Shown: positions 24,492-36,034, counted from the stretch's first letter. The stretch is DNA of 64,000 nucleotides from Moniliophthora roreri (GCA_001466705.2 LATX02000192.1:310001-374000), one strand, 5' to 3'. Numbers and translations are program-made. Notes: a model not told the origin generated them from the sequence alone.

Positions 24492-24843
24492 CGACGTCCA
24501 GGCACCCGGGGGCAGTCGGCATCAACGTTAGTGAGCGTAGCGGCGAGCAGACCAGAGGGCGGACTGGCATAGTGAGGGTAAGAGCGAAAGGAGGGTGTGC
24601 GTGCCAAGACGGTGAGCCAACCTTATAAGGGAAAATATTATCCCCGAAATCTGGGGAATGACCTCATTCCTCATTTTTCGAGGATAACCGGGATAACAGT
24701 TGAGAAAAAGAAAAGAAAAGAAAGGGGAATAACAAGCGAAGGGAATTCTTCGAAAAATAGGGATATCCTCAAAATCCAGGTATATCTCATTCCTCATTTT
24801 CTCGGTAGTTTTCATTCCCTGTTTTTTCATCAGCGGCTGTCCC
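24492..24843. repeat. Right terminal inverted repeat
   Basis: Inverse of 23086-23437, same length, ending CGGCTGTCCC. Confidence 0.9.
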
Positions 24844-24851
24844 GGATTGCG
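24844..24851. repeat. Target site duplication, right copy
   Basis: GGATTGCG, the second copy of the 8-bp duplication. Confidence 0.9.
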
Positions 24852-26020
24852 ACCGGTTCCTAAGAAATGACGTCAACGAAGAATTCCAGCACAAATGTTG
24901 GACACACTGAGCAAGGGTTCAGTGATGTGAGTCATGCAATACAGCGAGGCCTGTGCGCAGGTGGAGCGAGAAGGATAGTTGTAGCATGAATCGATCTGAC
25001 GTTGGCACTCTTTGATCTTCAATCGCAAGTCGGCGCATGCCTGTCCTTGTGGATCGAATATGGCATATGGCCCATCACAGACATAGTCCGCTACGGAGCC
25101 CTGTTGGATCTTGGGGTCGGATTCAGCGTTGGCCAAGATGACTGAGGCAAGGTTGATATGCTTCTTTGTCGTATCACGATCGCGAAAGAGTCGTTTGTTC
25201 TGCTTATAGACTACATTTGCGATGTTCGGAGCATAGACGCCACCATAGCTCTCTGCAGCGATGTGGAATGGCAGGGCTGAATATTCTGGGAAGCGTTTGA
25301 AGAAGAGCTGCAGGAACGCATAGACGTCCTTTGCTCCAGCGGGAGAAGTATCCACAGTCACACCATCCTCGTCATATGAGAACCCGACTTCTACCGGTTG
25401 GTCTAAGAAGATGATGTTCGCATTGTTGTTCCAGCTGTACGGGTTACGGATCGTACTGAGGCCGTAATCTGCGATGTTACATGGGCCCAATTCATAGTAG
25501 AGCCCGATGCCTGTGCTTGCACACCCTGGGCCGCCGTTTAGCCATAGAATGACTGGCGCATTTTCAGGTGAGTTACGCGCTTCGAAGAACCTGGTTCAAC
25601 CATTCAAGGGCGATCATTGATGAAGCAGAGCATGACTCACCAAAAGAACAAGTGCTTGGTTCGGGAGATATCAAGATATCCTGAATATTGTTTGACTTCT
25701 GGATCGCAGAGCTTCGGCTCAGTGACACGTAGCTGATGTTCATTGAAGGATGAATGCGGCACGAGCTCGTCTGGAAGCCGCTGAGTTCAGGAGGGAGAAG
25801 CGACAGCCAAGGGTGACTCACAGAGTAAACCATTCTGCTCGATGTATTCCTTTCCATCATTAAACCATTTCCCCAAGCCGGTCTTCCTTCGCAGTATCGC
25901 ATCGCCAATATCTTCCACAATCTTTATCGGGTTTTGGTTATTGTCTAGAACATGTTGCTCGGGTGCTGGTACGGCAAACGCGATCGAAAGAAGTGCAGAA
26001 AGAACGATCGAGCATTTCAT

Positions 26021-26965
26021 GATGGTTGAGATTCAACATTCAGCGCCAATGCTGCAGTTTGGCGGCGTATTCATAGTGTATGTCCACTGTTCATGGAGCG
26101 AGGTACGAGCAATTGATATGAAGGAAAGAGCATGGGAGCGGGAGCATCACACGACGCTCAGCAATAGAGTTTGGGAACACCTTTCTTGTACAATCAATCC
26201 ATCAGTCACACCTGGCCTTTCTTTAGGGAGCTTCAAATTTTCAAAGTTTACCATTCACGACGAGTCTCAATGACAAAAGGACCGCCAATTTGTCTTCTCG
26301 GTTTCAGGGACCAAGATTCACGATTTGCAAGTTTGGTATACGCTTATACATACAGTACATCGGTCGTCTCTAAATCCACGCTGATATTTCACGACCCACC
26401 GGAAATCATAGCGCCCTCAGATCAACGAATAGTCTCAATACCTCCAGCCTCGGCCGGGTACACCTAAAACCTCCACACACGGAAAATAATTGTTGGATTT
26501 AGGTGCAATCATTGTAGGAATTGGCGTTACCGTGTTTGATCCACCTTTCAACATCATTTCCGTTGCAGAGACAGTTCATCATTGAAGCTCAAATAGCACC
26601 AGAGTGCTATCTATTCGATTCGGAAGCTTCGTTGGTCTCCTACGCAGCGGCGCACGTCAAGATGGTCCCCGTTTTCCGCACTGCATTATCCTGTCGAAGC
26701 GAGGTAACGCTTTGTTCTCTTGCTTTGGGTCTTCGGCTATCAGCTAGGTCTTTAACCTCAAGTCTGAATACAAAGCTCCGCACGTCGCTCGCGCAATTTG
26801 GGGGTCTGTACAATGTAGGTCCGTGATTGGCAACGTGTAGACATCGTGAAATGACATTGTCTCTACAACAAAGATATCCGGTTACATGGGTAATGAAACG
26901 TGGTGATTCCGATAATAATGGATTCGAAAAGCAAGAGCAATAATATACAATAAAATGGACGTGTA
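26021..26965. other. Intergenic region, carboxypeptidase / NTPase copy a
   Basis: Carboxypeptidase promoter and the 3' side of NTPase copy a. Short open frames (26171-26467, 26521-26826) have no recognisable content. Confidence 0.5.
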
Positions 26966-29900
26966 TTACTTTCCTAGACGTTTCGTAACGCTCCTGGTGT
27001 TATAACGAGGTGTTTTAGAATGGTCCGTTTCCGCATTGTCCGGTTGTGAGGTAGTGGGTGGGAATGTCGAAGTGATCGGCGACGCCTGCTTTCTTTTGCG
27101 ACCGCGTGGAGAGGTGGTGGCGGAAAGCTCCTCTTCAACAACTTCCATTCGAGATGGTTGACGCTTTCCTCTGCGAATTTTAGAAGTCTCAGCAGGTGCA
27201 TCGACTGGATCGGACACAGCCATCGATTTGGGCTTGAGTGCCATGGAGGGACCGGCTGTTTGTTCCATCTCTGGTGAAGATATTGTTGATTTCGTTTTCC
27301 GAGCGGACTGTTTTCCTTTTCGTCCTTTTGAAGTCGTGGGAGTTTTTTTAGAAGGTTTTCTCGCCGCGGGTGCCGAACGAGGCTGAGGCGCTTTTGGGAG
27401 CTTGGAACGCGAAGTCTTCATGGTGGCCCAACGATATCGACTGCTGGAGTAGTCATCCGAGCGCTGCTTGGGAAGACCTGTAACCATGGCAACTATGTGT
27501 TCTACGAGCTCCTCTTGCGGAGTAACCTCTACGCAGGGCTTCAACGCTTTCACGTTGAGTATGGCAATGGGTTCCTCAGAGTGAGCGAACTCTGGATGAT
27601 CAATGTCGATGCCACCATTGAACGGTAGAATAGCCCTTAGTATATTGAAAGGTCCGAGTCCAGGGCAAGGATGATCCAATGATTGCAATAGACTGGCCGT
27701 TTCTGCCGTGTCCTGTAATAATACTGTGAGGTTACGTGCATGAACATTCAATGAATTGGGAGCTTACTGCGAGTGAATCACCGAAAAGAACCGCTGGGCT
27801 TATGGCTTGAAATGTATCCTGAACCTCGGCTGCTGACAATTCGCGCTGGGTAGATTCAAATAACACCTCGAGAACAACCCATAAACGATCGCCCGTGAGC
27901 AGCTGCAGACAGAAAATGAGCGCATTTCCCGTTGCTGTGGAGTGAAGACAGAAGGGCGTTCCATCCTCAGTACCTTTGAGCCAGGACGATAAATCTGCCT
28001 GACTGAGCGAACGTGTGACAAATGGGCCGGTGTCATGTTCACTGAAACGGAAAATCTTTTCCTCGAATCCATTCGACGACTTGAAACGCCTTAGCAAAGC
28101 CGCCTCTTCTTTGGCCCAGGTTGGAGTAGGCAAGGAAAACGAGAAAAATCTCCAAATACGCATGTTCTTGTCGAATGCGAGGGCAAGGCTCAGCGCAGCA
28201 AAGTAATGTTGGTGGTAGATGTCCTGCGGTATGACGTGATTGAGAAAGAAGTCAATACCACTGATTGATCGACTCTCAGCAGTGCTGAAATCTTGCGCTG
28301 CCGATATGAGTGCAATGGGTTCATCGAATGCAATCTCAGACATTCCGCTGTCGACGAAGTGGCCTTGAGTCCCGCTCACGAGCTGAACAAGGGAGAGACC
28401 TGTGGGTCCCTCCGAGAAGCATAACGTATAAAGCAATGCGTGGTGTATAGCAGACCTTAAATCTAATTCTCGTCAGCCAAAAGTCAAACACATGGGGCAG
28501 GTTTGTCACCATTTTCATTCTCGAGACCTCGAAAATTTAATCCTTCAAACTTATTATTGAATGCAGGTTTCTCTGCAGACATGAACCCCGCCCCGTCTTG
28601 AGGCCTATATCGATCTGATACAGTCTCGACGTATGAAGTGAGCAGATGATGCGGACTTTCGAAGCCTCCCTCCAAAAGCACCGCCATGAAGGACGCTGTG
28701 AAACGATGCCTGCGCAAAACTCGTTAGAGACCGGGCAAGATACTTGGCATTATGGAATACAAACCGACCACGTAACCATCGCCAAGCTCGCACCATGAGC
28801 TCTTCTCCTGAGGGTGATACACTCAATTCCTGCGGTAAGAATCTCCGAATGTACTGTCGCTGGAGTTCGGTCTCGTTGAACGAACCAGTGTCGGAACACC
28901 ACCGGAAATCGCTCCATTCTTCTTCCGAAAAGTGTTCATTAGGAGTTTCGGTCCCGGCCACGATGAAGGAAACGGGAAGGTGTTTTAGATGCCGACGCCA
29001 AGTTTACAACATTACTTTTAGGATGGGATAACGAGCGCCGGTGTCTGTAAGGAAAGAGTACTTGTGCGAGTGTACGGCATAGTTGGCCTCATCCAGAACA
29101 AAATAAATGGGACGTTCCGCTGCCGTGAAGTCCCATATCTCCTTTATCTCCTCCAAAACTTGAGCGATGGAATCGTTCAAGACTCACTCTTCCACAAAAG
29201 CTCGAACAAGGCTCGAGTAGAGAGAGCCGAAAGGATCGGGGTCGAACAGCCTTGGCTGTAACTGGAGCTCCAACCAGCGTTGTTTATGTTCATGCTTGAG
29301 ACCCTGAGACAACGCCTGCTGTATGACCCGTTTGAACACGAGAAGGCGAGCATAGAGAATAGCACTAAAGTGCCGACTAGCAATCATAATATTCTTTTCC
29401 ACCAATGCACGATAGCCATCTCCAAATGAGACATGCACCTCCCAGCCATAAGTGTGACCAAGAGCGTACCGAAGGCAATTATGAAGATCACCTGATCCCA
29501 GATAGCTGCTATCCAATGCAGAAGTAAGATAAAAGCCCCAATGCATGCACAGGCCTTCAAAGAGTAATTTGGTTTTGCCCGAACCCGATACGTTAACTAG
29601 AAAACTTGCCAGAATCGTCAGAGCACTAAGTGTTGCATAGATGATAAATACACACGTGTGTCCTTTTTGCGTAAAAATGCCATTTATTCTTTCTGTTAAT
29701 AATGGGTCATTCTGAAAGCCACCAAGTTCGAGTAGAATGACGGGAGGCACAGAGGTGTTCGGGAGACACCTTGGAATGCGAAGTGTTTGGATGTGAGAGG
29801 CAGCGGCTGACGTAGGAGCAGTCCACATTTCTCTGAGCTCCTCTCCGCTCAACATCTTTGCTATAGTGTTGCTCCCGTCAATCTTCTGCAGGTTTTGCCT

Positions 29901-30322
29901 TGTGGCCTCGAGCTGAGGGCTCCACGATAGTCTATGTCGGTGAAGCAGGTCTGTACGGAACTAAGCACGAATCTAGATAGATATATGGAACTCCGCACCA
30001 GAGCTGTCGAGACGTGAGAAATCCCTCTTATCATATGCATTTTTGACGTCTTGAAAGAGAATCGGGTGCGCGGAGAGTAGTGATTGGTAAGATGAATTTG
30101 AGGGTCGACCGTATGGATGTTCTTTCCTGACGTTCCGAAAATACCAGATTAAAAATTCTGCGCCTCCTTCTAGAGTGTTGACATCTAGAACAGGGAAAGA
30201 CGAAGACCCTACACAATATATTAGTAGGGAGACGATGAAGAGAATTCGATGAACGCACCTGGCCCACTATCTTCATCCCTTTGCACGGTCTTCCCGACAC
30301 GAGTGCCCTGACCAGGATTCAT
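26966..30322 (-). CDS. CR/Crinkler-like P-loop NTPase with C-terminal nuclease-like domain, copy a
   Basis: Member of a large uncharacterised Agaricomycete family. I assign it tentatively to the CR-type effectors, which join a STAND-clade NTPase to a restriction-endonuclease-fold domain. The start at 30322 opens an N-terminal domain shared with copy c (VNTLEGGAEFLIWYFRN). Next are VSGSGKTKLLFEGLC (Walker A), IYFVLDEANYA (Walker B), SFIVAGTE (sensor-like strand), RWCSDTGSF and WLRGRFVF. The C-terminal part has GTPFCLHSTATGNALIFCL ... WVVLEVLF, resembling a PD-(D/E)XK core that has lost its acidic and Lys residues. The end is a Lys/Arg-rich, probably nuclear tail with RYNTRSVTK. An in-frame TGA (29184-29186) lies between FVEE and VLNDS, with no convincing intron to remove it. 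Splicing of a weak 54-nt intron there is possible but would delete aligned residues. Confidence 0.6.
29184..29186 (-). other. In-frame TGA in NTPase copy a
   Basis: The frame is open on both sides and aligns with copy c (..EEIxxxWDFT..). The TGA sits between the P-loop exon and the Walker B segment. Confidence 0.65.
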
Positions 30323-30875
30323 GATGTTGCATCCGTCGACCTACGCCTACGCCACCCAGAAAACGGTAGTGAGAATGTTCGCAACGAGGGGTAGGACAGA
30401 GTCGGGACAGAGCAATGCCCAGTGAATTTTCCTAAACGAGTAAGACTTGTACTCACGGTTGACCGTAACCCACTCCGTCTCTTCGGTTGTACTTCAAGGT
30501 TCTGTCACTCTTTTTCTTCTTTCTTTTCGACAGATATCATCAGTGCGAAGATACCGCGTCCCCCTTTGTGCAAACAAAAGTTTCCAACTGAAGAAGTCCA
30601 TGCGGGATTGGGCTAACGCTTTGACTCAGGATTATTGTTGTTCTTTCCTCTTACGTCTTCCATACTCAGTACTCAGGTCGTATAAATGGAATGTTGAGCC
30701 TCACTGTTTCCGTAGAAACTTCAATTTGATCGCAACCTCCCCCCACCTCCCCGAAAACTCATATAAATGGCACAAGGTCTCGCTCAAACTTGTCAGTCCT
30801 GTCCTCCATATTCTATCCAACTGTCCTAATGACCACCGTTATAATTTCCTTCAGCCGATTCTGACTTTGGACGCG
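30323..30875. other. Divergent promoter region between NTPase copies a and b
   Basis: About 550 nt separate the two head-to-head starts. ATATAAATGG occurs twice (near 30679 and 30761) on the plus strand and may act as TATA-like sequence for copy b. The open frame of copy b extends upstream to 30447 without a stop, so an earlier start cannot be excluded. Confidence 0.4.
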
Positions 30876-32581
30876 ATGAAGCACAGCTCATCCACAGTGA
30901 GAACCACCTGCGCCGTTGATATGCCATCGTTTACGTTGAAAACTTGTGTAGATTTAAGGCGCTTCCATGAAGTTGCTCAATGCACCTATCAGGTCATCCT
31001 GGACAGGGAGAGAGATCAAGCGCGAGACAAAGATCTCATTCAAGTATGGGGCTCAACACCCGAGTTTATCGCCGCCAAGACCCATATCCTTGAGTTTCTG
31101 GCGAGCCGATATCCAAGAATGAAGAGGTTTGCAACCAGCGCAATTCCTATTCGAGTCTGGGAGCCACCCAAAACCTCGCCGTATTACGACTCTCTCGAGG
31201 CTCTTGATCTCAATATCCCAGCGGTGGAGATACACGGGGAATCGTGGCCTAACCTTCTTTTGCATCGACTTGGGGATTGGACTGGGGAGGACTTGAACCG
31301 CCGTATAGGGGAACTTTTTGTGCAGTCAGAGGACCCATGCAACTGGTACATACATCATTGTCCTCGATATCACCCTATCAACAATTTATTCACTCCAGGT
31401 TGTACCATAATACTTCAGGGTCAGGGAAAACGAGAACCCTTCTGGAAGGTCTTTGCAGACACTGGGGCCTATATTTTTCCTGTGCCTATGACCCCTACAT
31501 CGGCTCTGCCGACCTCGCGACGGTCCTACGTGATCCCCTACTTGGTTCAGTCTTGAAAGATCTTGATCTCGACGATCCTGATCATACAAAGCAGCACGCG
31601 AACAACCTCGCTAACGTCAATCCGATGTTCACGCGGGTCCTTTTGGCTCGAGTAATTTTCCTCTACTATTTTGCCTTGGAAGTGACTGCAGCCAAAAGGG
31701 ACTCTTCCGGACTCCAATGTAAACGAAACTGGTCATTCCTCCAAATTTATCCCAAGCTTCTGAGTGCCGCTAAGGATACCGATATCTTCCTCCACTTCAT
31801 AACTATCCTCCGGCGCGCAAAGTTGACCCAGGACACGATGCAGGGTCTCTTAAATCACTTCCTCAACGACCTCGCACAGAAGCTCCCACTCGCGCAGGAC
31901 AAGCTCTTTGTTGTAGTGGATGAAGCGCAGACTGCTGCAGACCTACACAAGAAAGCTTTCAAATCTATGCAAGAGAAAGATCATCGCCCGATACTACGGG
32001 AGCTCGTCATGAACTGGAACGTTTTGATACCGGACAAACAGGAAGCATGGGGGGAGCATCCTGTGCAAAGTGGGTTCATCGTGACAGGAACGGGAATTGA
32101 TGTCAAGTTGATTAAGGATGCTTTGTCGTCGACAGTCTGCAAACACGCCCAGTTGAGCGAATTTCACAACACGGGTGTGTTCAATGTAGCAGATGGCTCG
32201 CAATCTGCCTACGCACTGCAGTTCTTTCCCAGGGAGTTCACGGAGACCAAAGAAGGGACAACACTCTTGAACGGAATGTCTCATTGGCTTAGAGGAAGGT
32301 ACGAAGCTTTCATTAGTGTCGGTAACGCCGATAGTAATATCTTCACTCGTAGGCATCGCTTAACAGCCGCATTCATCACGTATCTTCTCTACAGCGGGTT
32401 CTCGAAGCCGCATACCCTCCTCAATCGATATATAGAGCAGATTGCAGGTGTTACGCCGACTGACGCTGCCCATCTAATCCGGAGGGAAGGCGAAGGGCAC
32501 GAAGTTGACTGCTCTGTCGTTAAGCTGGACAGCCTGCAATACGAGAGGCTCAGAGGCAGTAAGCACGATCGCGAGGACTGA
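30876..32581 (+). CDS. CR/Crinkler-like P-loop NTPase, copy b (C-terminally truncated)
   Basis: Paralogue of copies a and c, transcribed away from a. Start at 30876 is the best Met. The single intron 31346-31398 (GTACAT..CCAG, 53 nt) joins EDPCNW to LYHNTSGSGKTRTLLEG, which places Walker A across a clean junction. Then come CRHWGLYFSC, LFVVVDEAQTAADLH (Walker B), SGFIVTGTG (sensor-like) and WLRGRYEAFI. The protein stops at 32581 (..LRGSKHDRED). If the GTAAGC..CTAAC..CTAG intron after LRG is spliced, it ends at 32633 instead. Either way the nuclease-like and basic tail found in a and c is missing. The NTPase itself has no broken codons. Confidence 0.66.
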
Positions 32582-32633
32582 AGCGTTTCGTCACGACTAA
32601 CTTTGTGTTCTGCTAGGCAGGCTAGAGTCGTAG

Positions 32634-32885
32634 GACGTGACAAGAGCAAACTTGTGATTATGGGAAAGAGGACCGTTGAATGGTGTGTTTGTTCGATGGA
32701 GGATTGTATACCATCATGCTATTATGTAATGCACGACGCGAGAGTATCTTGGTCGCCAAGATACTACTCAATTGACAAGTCTTGTTCAAGCCATTGTAGG
32801 AGATTTCCAATCTGAAACTCTGGGAGATCGTACTGTGATGTAGTATCTTCTCTTCCATACACTCTTTCTTGCTTCGGATTTCTGC
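32634..32885. other. Spacer between NTPase copies b and c
   Basis: About 250 nt. No relic of the missing copy-b C-terminus could be recognised here. Confidence 0.5.
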
Positions 32886-35800
32886 ATGACCTCGACCTCG
32901 TTGGCCAAAACTGAAGTTGAGCACAAAGATACTGGACATGTAGGAGGTGAGTATCATGTCAAGTTTCTCTCAGACGTTGGTGACTTACAGACGACGCAGC
33001 AAGTTGCCCTTACAGTACAGTTGATACTCTAGAAGACGCGACGTCTTTCCTTTGTTGGTACATGGAGAAGCATCGAAACGAAGCAAAGTCCGCTTGCCCC
33101 TCACGCTCATCTTGCGAATCCTTGATCTCCGAATACCGGGAGCTTCATGATCTCATCAAGGAGGCGCATCTCAAGTCCGACTTCTCCAAGTTGGACGCTT
33201 CCAGTGAGTACTCCATTCCTCGTCATGTGCGTTTGTACTCAAGGCCTCAGATCTGCTTCACGGACAGAGAATTTCATGGTGCTGTCACTTCCAACCTACA
33301 CGTCAACCACTACAGGAAATCGACGGCCACGCCGTGATGCAGAGTTTAGTTAATGGCGAAGAACACCACCAGGTCTGGACACCCAAAAATGCAGAAGAAT
33401 TTCCTGATGTCGCGTCCCACATTCGATCTCTCAACATCTCTATCACCCGTCCACGCCTTCCCCCGCACATTATAATGCACGACCTTGGTGCATTTCAGGA
33501 AAATGAAGTGCTAAACTCCACACTGCATGGGATTTTCGATGACGGTAACACGTGAGTCGGGTCTTCCTGTGACAGTGTTCTTTGAACGTTAACGAATTCC
33601 CAGGTTTCTAGTCAACGCTTCAGGCGCTGGGAAAACCAGGCTTCTGTTCGAGGGACTATGCATGCACTGGGGCCTCTATTTCCCGTCTAGTCTCGATACC
33701 AGTTATTTGGGAGGTGCAGAACTCGACGATGTCCTTCGGAAGGCTCTAGATATGACTCGTGGATGAACCGGATATATCGACTCCGACTCAGAAAGCCGGA
33801 TCGCCTCACACGAGGCTAATGTAAGAATCGCGCACCAGAAACTTAGCAAAGTTCTACTGTCTCGTCTGCTAATCTTCAAACTCTTTATCAAGCGTGCAGT
33901 AACTGCTGGTATGGTCCACCAGCACAAGAAAAGATGGCTCGAGCTTCAATTGCATCCTGAAGTTCTCGACTACTGCCCCGGAAAGCTATACCTAGCTATT
34001 TGCGATTCATTCGTTGATCCTCGCGCCAGCACCTGGGAGGAAATCATTGACACCTGGGACTTTACTCACACGGATAGGCTCTACATGGTTATCGACGAGG
34101 CTAATTATGCTTCCAGAGCCCATGAATATGCTTTTAGAGAAGACGGTGACTATCATCCCATCCTCATAGAGATCTTGAGATGCTGGCGAAGACACCTGAA
34201 GGACCTCCCAACATCCTTTGTCGTCGCTGGTACCGAAATTCCCCGACGGCATTTCTCCAACGATCAGGAATGGGGCACCTTTAAATGGTGTTCCGACACG
34301 GGTTCTTTCCAAATTGTCACTGATCAACGGCGTTATCTCAATCGAATACTACCCCCGGGGTTTCACACCACACCAGCCGGAGAGGCTCTCCTAACGAGAG
34401 TGGGGATATGGTTGCGCGGCCGGTTCGTCTTTCTTAATTGATTTTTATCTTGCTCCAAGTCTGACCCCTACAACACGAACAGGCATCGGACCACTGCCTC
34501 TTTCCTCATCTCTCTACTGGAGAACAATTTCCAGAATACACACTTCTTATTGAATAAATACATAAAGGATTTTACAAAGTACCATCCTCACGACCATGAA
34601 GAACCCCCCGCTCTGAAAGGGGAACAGAGTATGACGCAGTTCAGCGGCCTCGACTTCCGCTCGATAGCTCCACAAAGTAGTCGTGAGTCAATGATTCGAT
34701 ATACCGTACCGTTGAACTCACTTCGTCGCTATAGTGTTGAAAACAATGTTACATTATGCCCTCATGCACTCGCTCTGCTTATTAAAAGGACCAAGTGACC
34801 TCACTGCGACACACATATCTCTCGTCTCTCAGGCATTCGGTCGGTTCGTTGACGGTGACTTGACCATTGTAGCAATCGATGAACCGCTGGTACTAGTAGC
34901 GACCGCAGTCTGGTTCAATACTGGACCTCAATCAGCCATGGATTTCGACGCGTTTCAGGCCGAAGTTATTGGCCTTGATATGATGGAAGCACACCCTTTC
35001 TATTACGCGGCAGTTTGCTTGACATACTTGACGCAGACTGAACGACGCGTCTCAGAGCTTCTATCATTTCCGTCCAGCCCTCCTTGGGCCGAGGAACAAT
35101 GCGTTTTAGTTTCGAGGACTGATGGCATTCCCGACGCAAGGTTCCACTATTCTGAAGGTGGTCAAAAGGCACTTGTAATTCCCTCGAGAAGCTCAGCGGA
35201 CCTCGTAGCATGGTTGAAAGCACCGTCTACAAGCACACCGTTCTGTTTGCACGGAAGGGTTCTCATCTTCGCCTTGAAGCTCGCCGACAACAGTTCCTTC
35301 TGGGTGTTCCTGCATCTTCTCACGGACTTCTCAGAATATAAGCGACGTATACCCATGGAGGAACTTCAGGCTAAGATTCAGGCAGAAACTGAGAGTATCG
35401 GTGTTTTGGGGGATACGTCGACGGTATGTCGTCTTCTTCTGTGACCTGGATCCACTTAACTGACTTTTTGCAGGGCGAGAGCCGAGAAGTAAATGATCTT
35501 TTCAGTGCTTTGCCAAATATCCGATCTGAAGTGGGCGAGAACGGCATACTCCAGGCAGTACTACCATTGAAGTGCGAGGTCGACGTCGGTGGCGCCGAGT
35601 ATCCGATAGCTACTATCAACACCAAGACTGTGCGTTCGTTCATGCAAGGTCTTGACAAGGCAGACGTTATCGAGGACATTGTCCACGCAGTCACTGGGAT
35701 TCCCCGAGAAAGGAAAACTCCAGGCACAGAAGATCCCTCTGTTGCACATTCTGCCATATATGCTAGTGATGACGACGATGAATCGGGGCGCCGAACACCT

Positions 35801-36034
35801 ACCGGCAGTAAACGTTCACGTCCATCGCCTACTCCTCCAAAGGCTTCCTCGGCAGTAAAAACCAGCAAACGCTCAAAGGCGGGACCGAGGGAGCGTAAGG
35901 CGGCTGGAAAAAAGAGAGCAACTAAATCGGTTCCTACATCCAAGGATCAACCAGACTCTTCGAGTAGTCTCCCATCTTCACCTTGGTATAACACGCGAAG
36001 TAGAACAAAGACGAGTGGAGGATCTGGGATCTAG
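32886..36034 (+). pseudogene. CR/Crinkler-like P-loop NTPase with nuclease-like domain, copy c (in-frame TGA)
   Basis: Full-length relative of copy a. Exon 1 starts at 32886 (MTSTSLAKTEVEHKDTGHV) and splices at GTGAGT..ACAG to the shared N-terminal block (VDTLEDATSFLCWYMEK). Then come VNASGAGKTRLLFEGLC (Walker A), LYMVIDEANYAS (Walker B), SFVVAGTEIP (sensor-like), KWCSDTGSF and WLRGRFVFLN. The C-terminal part has STPFCLHGRVLIFAL ... FWVFLHLL, a nuclease-like core without the usual acidic/Lys residues, and then a Lys/Arg/Ser-rich tail with WYNTRSRTK. A TGA at 33764-33766 interrupts an otherwise open exon between Walker A and Walker B, and no plausible intron covers it. Probably a young pseudogene, unless the base is a sequence error. 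Confidence 0.62.
33764..33766 (+). other. In-frame TGA in NTPase copy c
   Basis: The frame continues open and homologous on both sides (..RKALDMTRG, then TGYIDSDSES..). It is not at the same site as the TGA in copy a. Confidence 0.7.

Larger units (their letters stand above)
23086..24843. mobile_element. Non-autonomous TIR DNA transposon with 352-bp inverted repeats
   Basis: Bounded by GGGACAGCCGCTGATG... and its inverse, and flanked by a perfect 8-bp duplication. The two 352-bp ends match almost base for base and have equal length. The roughly 1.05-kb core (23438-24491) is AT-rich and has no transposase-like frame, so it depends on an enzyme encoded elsewhere. Open frames of about 100 codons within the ends read the inverted repeat itself and are not genes. 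An 8-bp duplication fits hAT, P, Merlin or Zisupton-type elements, while inverted repeats this long are more usual for Mutator-like elements. The superfamily cannot be fixed from sequence alone. Confidence 0.88.
22402..26020 (-). pseudogene. Serine carboxypeptidase (peptidase S10, CPY-like), split by a TIR element
   Basis: Secretory or vacuolar serine carboxypeptidase that removes C-terminal residues from peptides. The start at 26020 gives a signal peptide (MKCSIVLSALLSIAFA) and a propeptide-like stretch. Then come YSGYLDI, FFWFFEARNSP, LWLNGGPGCAS, NIIFLDQPVEVGFSY and AESYGG with the catalytic Ser (usually GESYAG). On the far side of the insertion are TCDPSKDGLCYEQRDW, LLVYAGDTD|LVCNF with the catalytic Asp, and VYEAGH|LVPFDQPSAAL with the catalytic His. 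The protein ends at 22402. The exon reading TGRNPYDVRK is cut after the codons for R-N-P by a 1758-bp element (23086-24843). Apart from this the reading frame and splice sites look intact, so the insertion looks recent and the gene is probably inactive on this haplotype. Confidence 0.88.

Noticed and set aside
23081..24830. Pair of nearly identical 100-residue open frames on opposite strands
   Set aside because: They are the two inverted repeats of the element read in mirror image. No codon bias or family resemblance.
30447..30875. Longer N-terminus for NTPase copy b
   Set aside because: The frame is open upstream, but the translated part has no resemblance to copies a or c and includes the likely promoter. 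The Met at 30876 was preferred.
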